A DNA stretch of 64,000 bases, taken from contig CAWKKJ010000006.1 of assembly GCA_963850205.1 (NCBI GenBank), positions 4,827-68,826 of the forward strand, in the 5' to 3' direction. The DNA is from JACVRW01 sp963850205 (GTDB lineage: Bacteria; Actinomycetota; Thermoleophilia; Solirubrobacterales; Thermoleophilaceae). Made by a program: the position numbers and the translations under genes. Below are positions 57,605-64,000 of this stretch, in pieces (the first letter of the stretch is position 1; every line of letters begins with the position of its first letter). Below the pieces are notes generated by a model. That model was not told the DNA's origin. It searched no databases and saw only the letters and a list, made by a program, of their open reading frames with translations.

Positions 57605-58594
57605 TCAGCACTCTGCCTTATAGAGGGCCGCCTGCCCCTCGGGGCTGTCGAGGTTCTCCTTGGTGATGACCTCGGTGCCCGTGGTGATCTCCTTGGTGAC
57701 CTGTTCGCCGTTCACCGCGGCCACGGCCTGCTCGACGCCCATCTTGCCGATCTCGGCGGGCTTCTGCGCGATCAGCGCCTGGACGAGCCCTCGCTCGAGC
57801 TGCTCCACCTGCGCGGGCCCGGCGTCGAAGCCCACGATTCGCACGGCCTTGTTGCCGGACTGCTGCAGGCCCGTCGCCGATCCCTCGGCCGAGAACAGGT
57901 TGGTGGCGAAGATGCCGCCCAGGTCCGACTCGGCCTGGAGCGTGGAGGTGACGATCGAGGCCGCCTTGGCCGGATCGTTGTTGCTGTACTCGGCGCCCAC
58001 GTACTCGTAGCCCTGCTCCTCCTTGATCCGCTCCTCGAAGCCCTGCTGGCGCTGGTCGGTGGTCGAGATGCCCGGCTTGACGTTCACCACGAGCACCGGA
58101 GCGGGCTTGGGCATCTGCTCGATGAGCGTAGACGCCGCCACCCGGCCCGACTCGAGGTTGTCGGTGGCGATCGCCGACTCCGCCAGATCGGCCTCGATCA
58201 CGGTGTCGACGAGGATCACCTTGATCCCGGCGTCGACCGCCTGCTGGATCGGCGCGATCATCGCCTTCACGTCGGTCGGGGCGATCATGATCGCGTCGGG
58301 CTGGCTGGCCACCACGCTGTTCACGATCGGCGTCTGCTGCGCGGCGTCGAACTCCTCGGGGCCCTGCACGTCGAGCTTCACGTTCAGCTTCTTGGCCGCC
58401 TCCTGCGCTCCGCAGGCCATCGTGATGTAGAACTCGTCGCCGCGGACGCCCTGGATGAGCGTCACGTCAAGTTGCTCGCCGCCGCCGTCGCCGCCACCAC
58501 CTCCGCCGCCTTCGTCGTCGTCGCCGCCACACCCGGCGCCCGCCAGGGCCGCTGCCGCGACCACACACGCGGCAAAGAGCATCAGCTTCCTCAT
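57605..58594 (-). CDS. Sugar-binding lipoprotein of an Frc/Rbs-type ABC transporter
   Basis: 329 aa, ATG 58594. Signal MRKLMLFAACVVAAAALAGAGCGGDDD with lipobox (AGAGC), then a Gly/Asp-rich linker. Periplasmic-binding-protein type I fold: DVTLIQGVRGDEFYITMACGAQEAAKKLNVKLDVQGPEEFDAAQQTPIVNSVVASQPDAIMIAPTD (family 4, RbsB/FrcB-like), and VDTVIEADLAESAIATDN. Delivers a pentose/hexose to the FGGY/PfkB-linked pathway; the sugar is not fixed by sequence. Confidence 0.9.
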   Translation of the reverse strand: MRKLMLFAACVVAAAALAGAGCGGDDDEGGGGGGGDGGGEQLDVTLIQGVRGDEFYITMACGAQEAAKKLNVKLDVQGPEEFDAAQQTPIVNSVVASQPDAIMIAPTDVKAMIAPIQQAVDAGIKVILVDTVIEADLAESAIATDNLESGRVAASTLIEQMPKPAPVLVVNVKPGISTTDQRQQGFEERIKEEQGYEYVGAEYSNNDPAKAASIVTSTLQAESDLGGIFATNLFSAEGSATGLQQSGNKAVRIVGFDAGPAQVEQLERGLVQALIAQKPAEIGKMGVEQAVAAVNGEQVTKEITTGTEVITKENLDSPEGQAALYKAEC

Positions 58595-58622
58595 GTCCTC
58601 TCCTCCTCTGTTGCTTGCCTTC

Positions 58623-59621
58623 TCATTCGCGCTGCCGTGCCCTGCGTCGCAGCTGGTCGACGTAGACGGCGGCGATCAGCACCGCGCCCACCGCGACCTG
58701 CTGCCAGAACGGCTGCACGCGCGTGATCACGAAGCCGCTCTGCAACACGATCGGGATGAACACCCCGACCGTGGTCCCGAAGATCGTCCCGATGCCGCCG
58801 AACAGGCTGGTCCCGCCGATCACCACGGCGGCGATGGCCTGCAGGTTGAGCGTGTCGTAGCCGCCGATCTGCGTCGTGGAGAAACGGGCGAGCGACAGCC
58901 AACCGGCCAGGCCGGCGAGCAGGCCCGCCAGGGCGTACACCTTGATCAGGTGACCGCCGACGTCGATGCCGGCCCGCCGGGCCGCCTCCTCGTTCGAGCC
59001 GATGGCCAGGGTGTAGCGGCCGAAGCGCATGAGGCCGAGGGCCACGCCGGCGGCGATCGTCACGGCGAGCGCGATCAGCACGAGGTAGGGAATCTGCCCG
59101 AACAGGCGCCCGATGCCGAGCTCCACCGACATCACGAGCGGAACCGATCTCACGTTCACGCCCTTCGAGATCAGCAGCGCGCTGCCCAGGGCCATCCCCA
59201 GCGTGCCCAGGGTCACGATCAGCGGCGGGATGCGCGCCTTCGCCACGAGCACGCCGTTGACGATGCCCCACCCGAGGCCGGCGGCGAGCGCCAGCCCGAG
59301 CCCCGCCAGCGCGACCCCCCAGCTCTCGCCGCCGATCGACTCCATCAGCTTGGCCGACACGACGCTCGAGAAGACCAGCACCGCGCCCACCGACAGGTCG
59401 ATCCCGGCCGTGGTGATGACGAAGGTCATCCCGACCGCCACCAGGAGCAGGATCGAGGCGTCGATCAGCATGTTGCGGATGTTCGCCAGGGTGAAGAAGG
59501 CGTCGGGCTCGAGCAGCGCGAACACCACGAAGATCGCCATCAGCACGAAGAAGACGACCGCCGTCTGCCGTGCGATCAGCCTGAGCCACAGCGGCCGCTG
59601 CTCCTCGACGGCCGCCATCAC
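58623..59621 (-). CDS. Sugar ABC permease (Frc/Rbs C-type)
   Basis: 332 aa, ATG 59621 (start overlaps the ATPase stop by 4 nt). Eight or more hydrophobic segments with MTFVITTAGIDLSVGAVLVFSSVVSAKLM and RFGRYTLAIGSNEEAARRAGIDVGGHLIKVYALAGLLAGLAG (EAA-like loop), then IAAVVIGGTSLFGGIGTIFGTTVGVFIPIVLQSGFVI, all standard for RbsC/FrcC. 28 nt upstream of the binding-protein gene. Confidence 0.92.
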   Translation of the reverse strand: MMAAVEEQRPLWLRLIARQTAVVFFVLMAIFVVFALLEPDAFFTLANIRNMLIDASILLLVAVGMTFVITTAGIDLSVGAVLVFSSVVSAKLMESIGGESWGVALAGLGLALAAGLGWGIVNGVLVAKARIPPLIVTLGTLGMALGSALLISKGVNVRSVPLVMSVELGIGRLFGQIPYLVLIALAVTIAAGVALGLMRFGRYTLAIGSNEEAARRAGIDVGGHLIKVYALAGLLAGLAGWLSLARFSTTQIGGYDTLNLQAIAAVVIGGTSLFGGIGTIFGTTVGVFIPIVLQSGFVITRVQPFWQQVAVGAVLIAAVYVDQLRRRARQRE

Positions 59622-60391
59622 GCCTCCCCCTGGTCCTGGTCGAGGGCGCCGGTCATGGCCGCCACGATCTCCTCCATCGAGGTGTCGGCGGGCTTCAGGC
59701 GAGCCACCCGCTCGCCCAGCCTGAGCACCTCGATCCGGTCGGCGACCTCGAGCACCTCGGGCATGTTGTGGCTGATCAGCACCACCGCGATCCCCGAGGA
59801 GCTGACCCGGCGGATCAGGTCGAGCACGTTGCGGGACTGCACCACCCCGAGCGCGGCGGTGGGCTCGTCCATGAAGATCACCCGGCTCGCCCAGGTGACG
59901 GCGCGGCTGACCGCCACCCCCTGCCGCTGGCCGCCCGACAGGTAGGCGACGCTGACGCCCGTGTCCTGGAGCCCCACCCCCAGGGAGGCGAAGGCCTCGT
60001 CGGCCTGGCGGCGCATGCCCTTGTTGTCGAGGAACCCGAGCTTGCCCAGGGGGCCGGGGAGCGTCTCCTCGCGGCCCAGGAACAGGTTGGCCGCCGGGTC
60101 GAGGTCCGGGGCCACCGCGAGGTCCTGGTAGACGGTCTCGATGCCGAGGTCGCGCGCCTCGTGAGGCGAGCGGATGGTCACCGGCGATCCGTCGAAGCGG
60201 ATCTCCCCGCCGTCCGGCTGCAGCGTGCCGGACAGCACCTTGACCAGCGTGCTCTTGCCGGCGCCGTTGTCGCCCACCAGCGCCACGACCTCGCCGGGCG
60301 CCACCCCGAAATCGACCCCGCGCAGCGCCTGCACGCGGCCGTAGCTGAGCTCGATCCCGTGCGCCTCCAGCAGGGCTGCCTCACCGGTCAC
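59618..60391 (-). CDS. Sugar ABC ATPase, single-domain (FrcA type)
   Basis: 257 aa from GTG 60391 (GTGA overlap with the kinase stop; the longer frame runs through the kinase gene and is not used). Walker A LVGDNGAGKSTLVKVLSG, signature LSGGQRQGVAVSRAV, Walker B RVIFMDEPTAALGVVQ. A lone ABC domain instead of the ~500-aa double form of RbsA, as in the fructose-uptake FrcA. Likely works as a homodimer. Confidence 0.92.
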   Translation of the reverse strand: MTGEAALLEAHGIELSYGRVQALRGVDFGVAPGEVVALVGDNGAGKSTLVKVLSGTLQPDGGEIRFDGSPVTIRSPHEARDLGIETVYQDLAVAPDLDPAANLFLGREETLPGPLGKLGFLDNKGMRRQADEAFASLGVGLQDTGVSVAYLSGGQRQGVAVSRAVTWASRVIFMDEPTAALGVVQSRNVLDLIRRVSSSGIAVVLISHNMPEVLEVADRIEVLRLGERVARLKPADTSMEEIVAAMTGALDQDQGEA

Positions 60392-61680
60392 GAGAGCGCC
60401 TCCATTGCCGTTCGCCCGGCCGGCGGCAGATCCTGCACGCCGGCGAAGATGCCGGCGGCGCAGCCGGCCAAGAGGGCGGCGCCGCGTGCGCCGGCCTCCT
60501 CCACCGCGGGCAGGTCGAACGGGCCCAGCGCGGCGCGCTTGAGCGCGCGGGCCAGCCCGCTGCGGGCACCGCCGCCGGCCACGACCAGCCGGCCGGTGGG
60601 TCCCGCGATGCTCTCCACGAGCTCCAGCGTCTCGGCCCCCTGCGCCGCCAGCTCTTCGTGGGCCGAGCGCCACTCGGTCGCCGCCCCGCCAGGATCGGGC
60701 TCGAGCGCCTGTTCCTCGAGCCGCTGCCGGTCCCGCTCGTTCTCGGCCCCGAGACTGCGCCCGAGGCGCTGAAGCGCCAATCCGGACTCGAAGGCGCCCA
60801 GCACGACCTGGCGCCCGGCGATCGCGTGCCAGCCCACCGTGGCGCCGGCCGCCACCGCTCGCGAGCGGAGCGCCGGTGGCGTCGGCGGCGTGAGCGGCCT
60901 CACGAAGGCCTCCGCCGTGCCGCAGGAGTCGAAGACATCGTCGTCGGCAACCGCACCCGCGCCGATCGCCGCGCAGAGGTGGTCATGGCCGGCGACGCAG
61001 AGCACCGCTCCGCGCGCGTCGGTGAGCGCCCCGCCGGCGCGGCCCGCGGGAGTTCCGGACGCCGCCGCCGCCGGGAGGAGGCCGGCGGGCGCGTCCGCCC
61101 AGTCGAGCGCCTCCGGCCAGGGCGCGCGCCGGTCCAGGTCGAGCATCCCGGTGCGTGACGCGAGCGAGAGGTCGGCGACCTGCTCGCCGCCCAGCCGGTG
61201 GACCACGTACTCGGCGACGTTGAGCCAGCGCACGCCCCGGCTCGCACCCGGCTGGTGGTCGCGTAGCCAGCGGTACTTGGCCAGGGTGCAGAAGTAGGAC
61301 GCGGGCAGGCCCGTCACCGAGCTGAAGCGTTCCTCGGAGAGGTCGCTTCGCAGAAGCTTCGCCTCCTGCTCGCCGCGCCTGTCATGCCAGGCGATGCCCG
61401 GCGTGACGACCGCCCCGCCGGAGTCCAGCAGCGCGCCGGTCTCGGCCATGCCGGTGACGCCGACGCCCACCACGCGGCCGGAGGGGGCGCGCGCGATGGC
61501 CCCGGAGCCGGCCGCGACGGCCAGCTCGAACAGCTGCTCCGGATCGATCTCCGCGCCGCCCTCGACCGTCCGCCAGGAGACCGGGGCGCGATCGTGGGAC
61601 AGCTCACGGCCGTCCGCCGAGACCACCGCGGCCTTGCACCAGGTCGTGCCCACGTCGATCCCGAGCAGCAGCCCGGTCAT
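60388..61680 (-). CDS. FGGY-family carbohydrate kinase
   Basis: 430 aa, ATG 61680 (ATGA overlap with the ManA-like gene). GLLLGIDVGTTWCKAAVVSADGRELSHDR (phosphate-1 loop), VGVGVTGMAETGALLDSGGAVVTPGIAWHDRRGEQE (sugar-binding, conserved Trp-His-Asp-x-Arg) and C-terminal RLVVAGGGARSGLARALKRAALGPFDLPAVEEAGARGAALLA (FGGY signature). Phosphorylates a sugar or polyol; the transporter next door suggests a ketose/aldose. Slightly shorter than many (about 480-500 aa). Confidence 0.88.
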   Translation of the reverse strand: MTGLLLGIDVGTTWCKAAVVSADGRELSHDRAPVSWRTVEGGAEIDPEQLFELAVAAGSGAIARAPSGRVVGVGVTGMAETGALLDSGGAVVTPGIAWHDRRGEQEAKLLRSDLSEERFSSVTGLPASYFCTLAKYRWLRDHQPGASRGVRWLNVAEYVVHRLGGEQVADLSLASRTGMLDLDRRAPWPEALDWADAPAGLLPAAAASGTPAGRAGGALTDARGAVLCVAGHDHLCAAIGAGAVADDDVFDSCGTAEAFVRPLTPPTPPALRSRAVAAGATVGWHAIAGRQVVLGAFESGLALQRLGRSLGAENERDRQRLEEQALEPDPGGAATEWRSAHEELAAQGAETLELVESIAGPTGRLVVAGGGARSGLARALKRAALGPFDLPAVEEAGARGAALLAGCAAGIFAGVQDLPPAGRTAMEALS

Positions 61681-62696
61681 GGCCCGCCGGCCTCCGGGGG
61701 ACGGCAGCGCAGGGCGCTGAGCTCCCCCTCGAGTGAGCCCTCGCCCGCCGCCCAGGGGATGAGCACGCCGTCACCGCTGCGGAGGTCGAGGTCGCCGGCC
61801 TCGGTGACCAGCCTGCCGCTTCCCTCGAGCACCACGACGATCGAATAGCCCCGGTCGAGCGTGCAGGAGGGCCGCGGGCGCAGGCGCTCGGCCCGGAAGA
61901 ACTCGTCCGCCTCCGGCGGGAACAGCCGCTCGACGCCGCCGGCCGCCCCCCGGCCCGTGCGCAGCCGGTCGAGCTCCGCGGCGGTCAGCCGGCCGCGCCC
62001 GGCGGCCGACAGGGCGGTGCCGAAGCCCAGCCCGAGGTGCCCGTCGGCCTCTCCGTCGATCTCGAAGCCCTCCCACTCCAGCAGCACCGAGAGGTCGGTC
62101 GGCTCCTGCAGCTCCACGATGAGCAGCCCCTCGCCGATCACGTGCAGCTGCCCGGCCGGCACGAAGAAGGTGTCGCCTGCAGCCACCGGCACCCGGTTGA
62201 GGGCGGCGAGCATCGCGGAGATCTCCTGCCCCTGGACCCACTCCGCCAGCGTGGCGGTGTCGACGTCGTCGTGCAGTCCCAGGTGGACCGCCGGATCGTC
62301 GCCCTCGGCCTCGACCACGATCCAGGCCTCGCTCTTGCCGTAGGGGCTGTCGAGCCGCTCGCGGGCGAACGGGCGGCCGGGGTGGAAGTGCACCGGCAGC
62401 CGCTCGCCGGCATCCAGCAGCTTCACGAGCAGCGCCGGATCCGCGCCCCGCCCCGGACCCAGGAAGCTCTCCGGGTCCTCCGCCACGGCGTCGGCCAGGA
62501 ACCGGCCGTCCTCCAGGCGGCTCAGGCCCTGCTCGCGCGAGCCGTACGCGGTGGTCACCGAGCCGATCCAATCCTCCGGCACCCGCTCATCGGAATGGCT
62601 CGAACCACGCAGCCCGGCGATGCGGGCGCCTCCCCGGTAGAAGCGGTGGAGCTGGTTCGGAGGTAGCCGAAGCGGCCTCACTTCTGTGCACACCAT
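61677..62696 (-). CDS. manA: Mannose-6-phosphate isomerase-like protein (class I)
   Basis: 339 aa from ATG 62696; alternative GTG codons two to four residues in exist. Cupin metal motifs: LLKLLDAG (LVKLLDAGERLPVHFHPG, Q/H..H), GKSEAWIVVEAEGDD, FFVPAGQLHVIGEGLLIVELQEPTDLSVLLEWEGFE. Class I isomerases interconvert mannose-6-P and fructose-6-P; this one begins the sugar operon and is paired with kinases. Divergent from the Trypco1 gene, 46 bp between starts, with TACAAT as a possible -10 for the latter. Confidence 0.85.
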   Translation of the reverse strand: MVCTEVRPLRLPPNQLHRFYRGGARIAGLRGSSHSDERVPEDWIGSVTTAYGSREQGLSRLEDGRFLADAVAEDPESFLGPGRGADPALLVKLLDAGERLPVHFHPGRPFARERLDSPYGKSEAWIVVEAEGDDPAVHLGLHDDVDTATLAEWVQGQEISAMLAALNRVPVAAGDTFFVPAGQLHVIGEGLLIVELQEPTDLSVLLEWEGFEIDGEADGHLGLGFGTALSAAGRGRLTAAELDRLRTGRGAAGGVERLFPPEADEFFRAERLRPRPSCTLDRGYSIVVVLEGSGRLVTEAGDLDLRSGDGVLIPWAAGEGSLEGELSALRCRPPEAGGP

Positions 62697-62720
62697 CACA
62701 TTGCCCGCCCCCGGCGGGTT

Positions 62721-62726
62721 TACAAT
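62721..62726 (+). promoter_or_regulatory. Candidate -10 for the Trypco1-CHAT transcript
   Basis: TACAAT (62721-62726) within TTTACAATCGCG, 17 bp before GTG 62743; TTGCCC 14 bp upstream is a poor -35. AGGTGG at 62733-62738 may serve as ribosome site. Confidence 0.35.
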
Positions 62727-62742
62727 CGCGCCAGGTGGCCCA

Positions 62743-63069
62743 GTGACCCAGCTCGTGGCGGTTCCGCTCGAGAGCGGAGGCACAGTGCTCGTGGAGTCCA
62801 CGCAACGTTCCGGCCCCGTCACGCGGGGAGGACGGGGCGCCGACGCCGTGACCGAGGGTACGCGCACGCTCGAGGACGCGCTGGGCAGCATCGCTCCCGC
62901 CGCCCGCTCGATCATCGAGCGCCTGCGGGACACCGCCGCGCCCGACACGATCAGCCTCGAGTTCGGGCTGACCGTGAACGCCAGCAGCGGCATGGTGATC
63001 GCCTCGACCAGCGTGAACGCCAACATCAAGGTCTCCCTGACCTGGACTCCAGACCCCCCGCCGGGGTGA
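62743..63069 (+). CDS. Trypco1 (CU044_2847-type) domain protein
   Basis: 108 aa from GTG 62743 (the ATG/GTG codons upstream lie in the promoter). VTQLVAVPLESGGTVLVESTQ, then ALGSIAPAARSIIERLRDTAAPDTISLEFGLTVNASSGMVIASTSVNANIKVSLTW matches the small ‘trypsin-co-occurring domain 1’ seen beside trypsin-like proteases and CHAT/AAA proteins in conflict-type loci (family known from memory). Strand-rich, probably a peptide- or partner-binding adaptor. Its TGA is 4 nt before the next GTG. Confidence 0.75.
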   Translation: MTQLVAVPLESGGTVLVESTQRSGPVTRGGRGADAVTEGTRTLEDALGSIAPAARSIIERLRDTAAPDTISLEFGLTVNASSGMVIASTSVNANIKVSLTWTPDPPPG

Positions 63070-63073
63070 GCAC

Positions 63074-64000
63074 GTGGCCCTGGCAGTCACCGGCTACGAC
63101 GAGCTGAAGCTGCACATCGACCACTCGGGCGACGGCTACCGGGTGCTCGCGACCTCGACTCAGGGCGAGGCGCGCTCGGAGTTCGAGCTGCCCTTCGCCA
63201 CGATGGAGGTCGAGAACTTCGTGCTCCGGATGAGCCGGGGGCGGCGCGGCACCCGGCGCGTGGAGACCTCGGAGATCGACCGCGCCCGGGAGTTCGGCAG
63301 GGACCTCTTCAACGCGCTGGTGCGCGACGACGTGCGAGAGCTCTACCACCGCTCGATGGCCCAGACCGAGGGCGAGGAGAACCGCGGGCTCCGCCTGTCG
63401 CTGGCGCTCACGGGGGTGCCCGAGCTGATGGAGGTCCCCTGGGAGTTCATGTTCGACGACCCGAACTTCCTGTCGGTCTCGGTGTGGACGCCCATGGTCC
63501 GCTACCTGGACCTGCCCACGCCCAAGCGGCCGCTACGGGTGAAGCCGCCGCTGCGGATCCTCGGGATGGTCTCGAGCCCGACCGACTACGACGTCCTCGA
63601 CGTCGGCCATGAACGCCGGAACGTCGAGGAGGCGCTCGCGAACCTGGTCGACCGCGGCCTGGTGGAGCTGGAGTGGCTCGAGGACGCGACGCTGCGCGGG
63701 CTGCGCCGCCTGCTGATGCAGGGCGACGACTTCCACGTCTTCCACTACGTCGGACACGCGCACTTCGACGAGCAGGCGGGCAGCGGCGCGATCCTGCTCG
63801 AGGACTCGGACGGGCGCTCGCGGTCCGTTCCCGCCTGGAAGCTGGGCCAGGCCCTTCACGACAACCGGAAGTCGCTGCGCCTCGTGGTGCTGAACGCCTG
63901 CGAGGGGGCGCTCACCGCGCGCGACGACCCCTTCAGCGGCGTCGCCCCCAGCATCGTCCAGGCGGGGGATACCGGCGGTGATCGCGATGCAGTTCGAGAT
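63074..64000 (+). CDS. CHAT-domain (caspase-like) protein, partial and with a probable frameshift
   Basis: GTG 63074. Residues 1-150 form an N-terminal module (YDELKLHIDHSGDGYRVLATSTQGEARSEFELPF...ELMEVPWEFMFDD) common to actinobacterial CHAT proteins; the rest is the CHAT protease: His228 in HYVGHAHF and Cys276 in VVLNACEGAL, the caspase-like dyad. At 63964-63968 a run of five G breaks the expected VQAGIPAVIAMQFE; removing one G restores it, with the frame continuing off the window. The C-terminal effector, sensor or repeat part lies beyond 64000. Likely cotranslated with Trypco1. Confidence 0.85.
   Translation, partial: MALAVTGYDELKLHIDHSGDGYRVLATSTQGEARSEFELPFATMEVENFVLRMSRGRRGTRRVETSEIDRAREFGRDLFNALVRDDVRELYHRSMAQTEGEENRGLRLSLALTGVPELMEVPWEFMFDDPNFLSVSVWTPMVRYLDLPTPKRPLRVKPPLRILGMVSSPTDYDVLDVGHERRNVEEALANLVDRGLVELEWLEDATLRGLRRLLMQGDDFHVFHYVGHAHFDEQAGSGAILLEDSDGRSRSVPAWKLGQALHDNRKSLRLVVLNACEGALTARDDPFSGVAPSIVQAGDTGGDRDAVRD

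Noticed and set aside
63960..63975. Programmed ribosomal frameshifting in the CHAT gene
   Set aside because: The G5 run is short with no slippery heptamer or stimulatory structure visible; a simple indel explains it.

Overview
This is a contiguous, very GC-rich stretch of bacterial chromosome with dense coding on both strands, frequent GTG (and one TTG) starts, and many 4-nt ATGA/GTGA stop-start overlaps. Several features point to a high-GC actinobacterium, most likely Thermoleophilia (Solirubrobacter/Conexibacter-like): a CitA-type citrate synthase, a six-gene MCE lipid-transport operon with two YrbE permeases and its own ATPase, an actinobacterial IHF-like protein, and Tat-exported flavo- and sulfatase-like proteins. 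The taxonomic call is inference from gene content. I saw no rRNA, tRNA, insertion sequence, prophage or CRISPR array.

Layout. 0-12 kb: housekeeping and accessory genes. These are a secreted glucuronyl C5-epimerase homologue, an ArsA/GET3-type ATPase, a divergent MarR/cupin pair with two palindromic operators, a Tat sulfatase-like protein whose nucleophile position is Thr, a frameshifted EVE gene followed by DUF2203, a berberine-bridge-type flavoenzyme, citrate synthase and a DMT transporter. 12.6-16.8 kb: a five-gene overlapping operon (NodB-like deacetylase, acyl-CoA dehydrogenase, NodS-like methyltransferase, FAD/NAD reductase, GT2) resembling a small biosynthetic pathway for a modified amino-sugar or lipid. 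18.6-23.6 kb: MoxR/CoxE pair, then a TPP riboswitch controlling a ThiZ-ThiX-ThiY pyrimidine-precursor ABC transporter. 23.6-29 kb: AlkA-like glycosylase/MsrB repair operon, a divergent ceramide-synthase-like/serine-palmitoyltransferase-like pair, and a MarR/NmrA pair with a shared operator. 29-38.8 kb: a large M14 carboxypeptidase, AzlCD amino-acid exporter with a divergent Lrp regulator, a frameshifted CGNR regulator, pyruvate kinase, an IHF-like protein and a DHFR-like reductase.

38.8-55.5 kb: one long minus-strand transcription unit with YrbE-YrbE-ATPase-six MCE proteins, then an MMPL exporter, a membrane-anchored redoxin, a B3/B4-domain protein, three smaller proteins and a VOC protein. 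Its upstream region carries two GTGGTnACCAC palindromes (GntR/FadR-like) and an intrinsic-terminator-like hairpin. 56.5-62.7 kb: a minus-strand sugar operon (ManA, FGGY kinase, Frc-type ABC transporter, PfkB kinase, and an unlisted 58-aa Cys-rich protein). The window ends in a divergent Trypco1-CHAT module, a conflict-system-like pair of which only the first part is present.

Two themes cut across the window. A palindromic 34-43-bp repeat sits directly against stop codons at four convergent or gene-end sites (six copies in total). Three otherwise intact genes (EVE, CGNR, CHAT) carry single-base indels, suggesting either consensus-sequence errors or recent gene decay.
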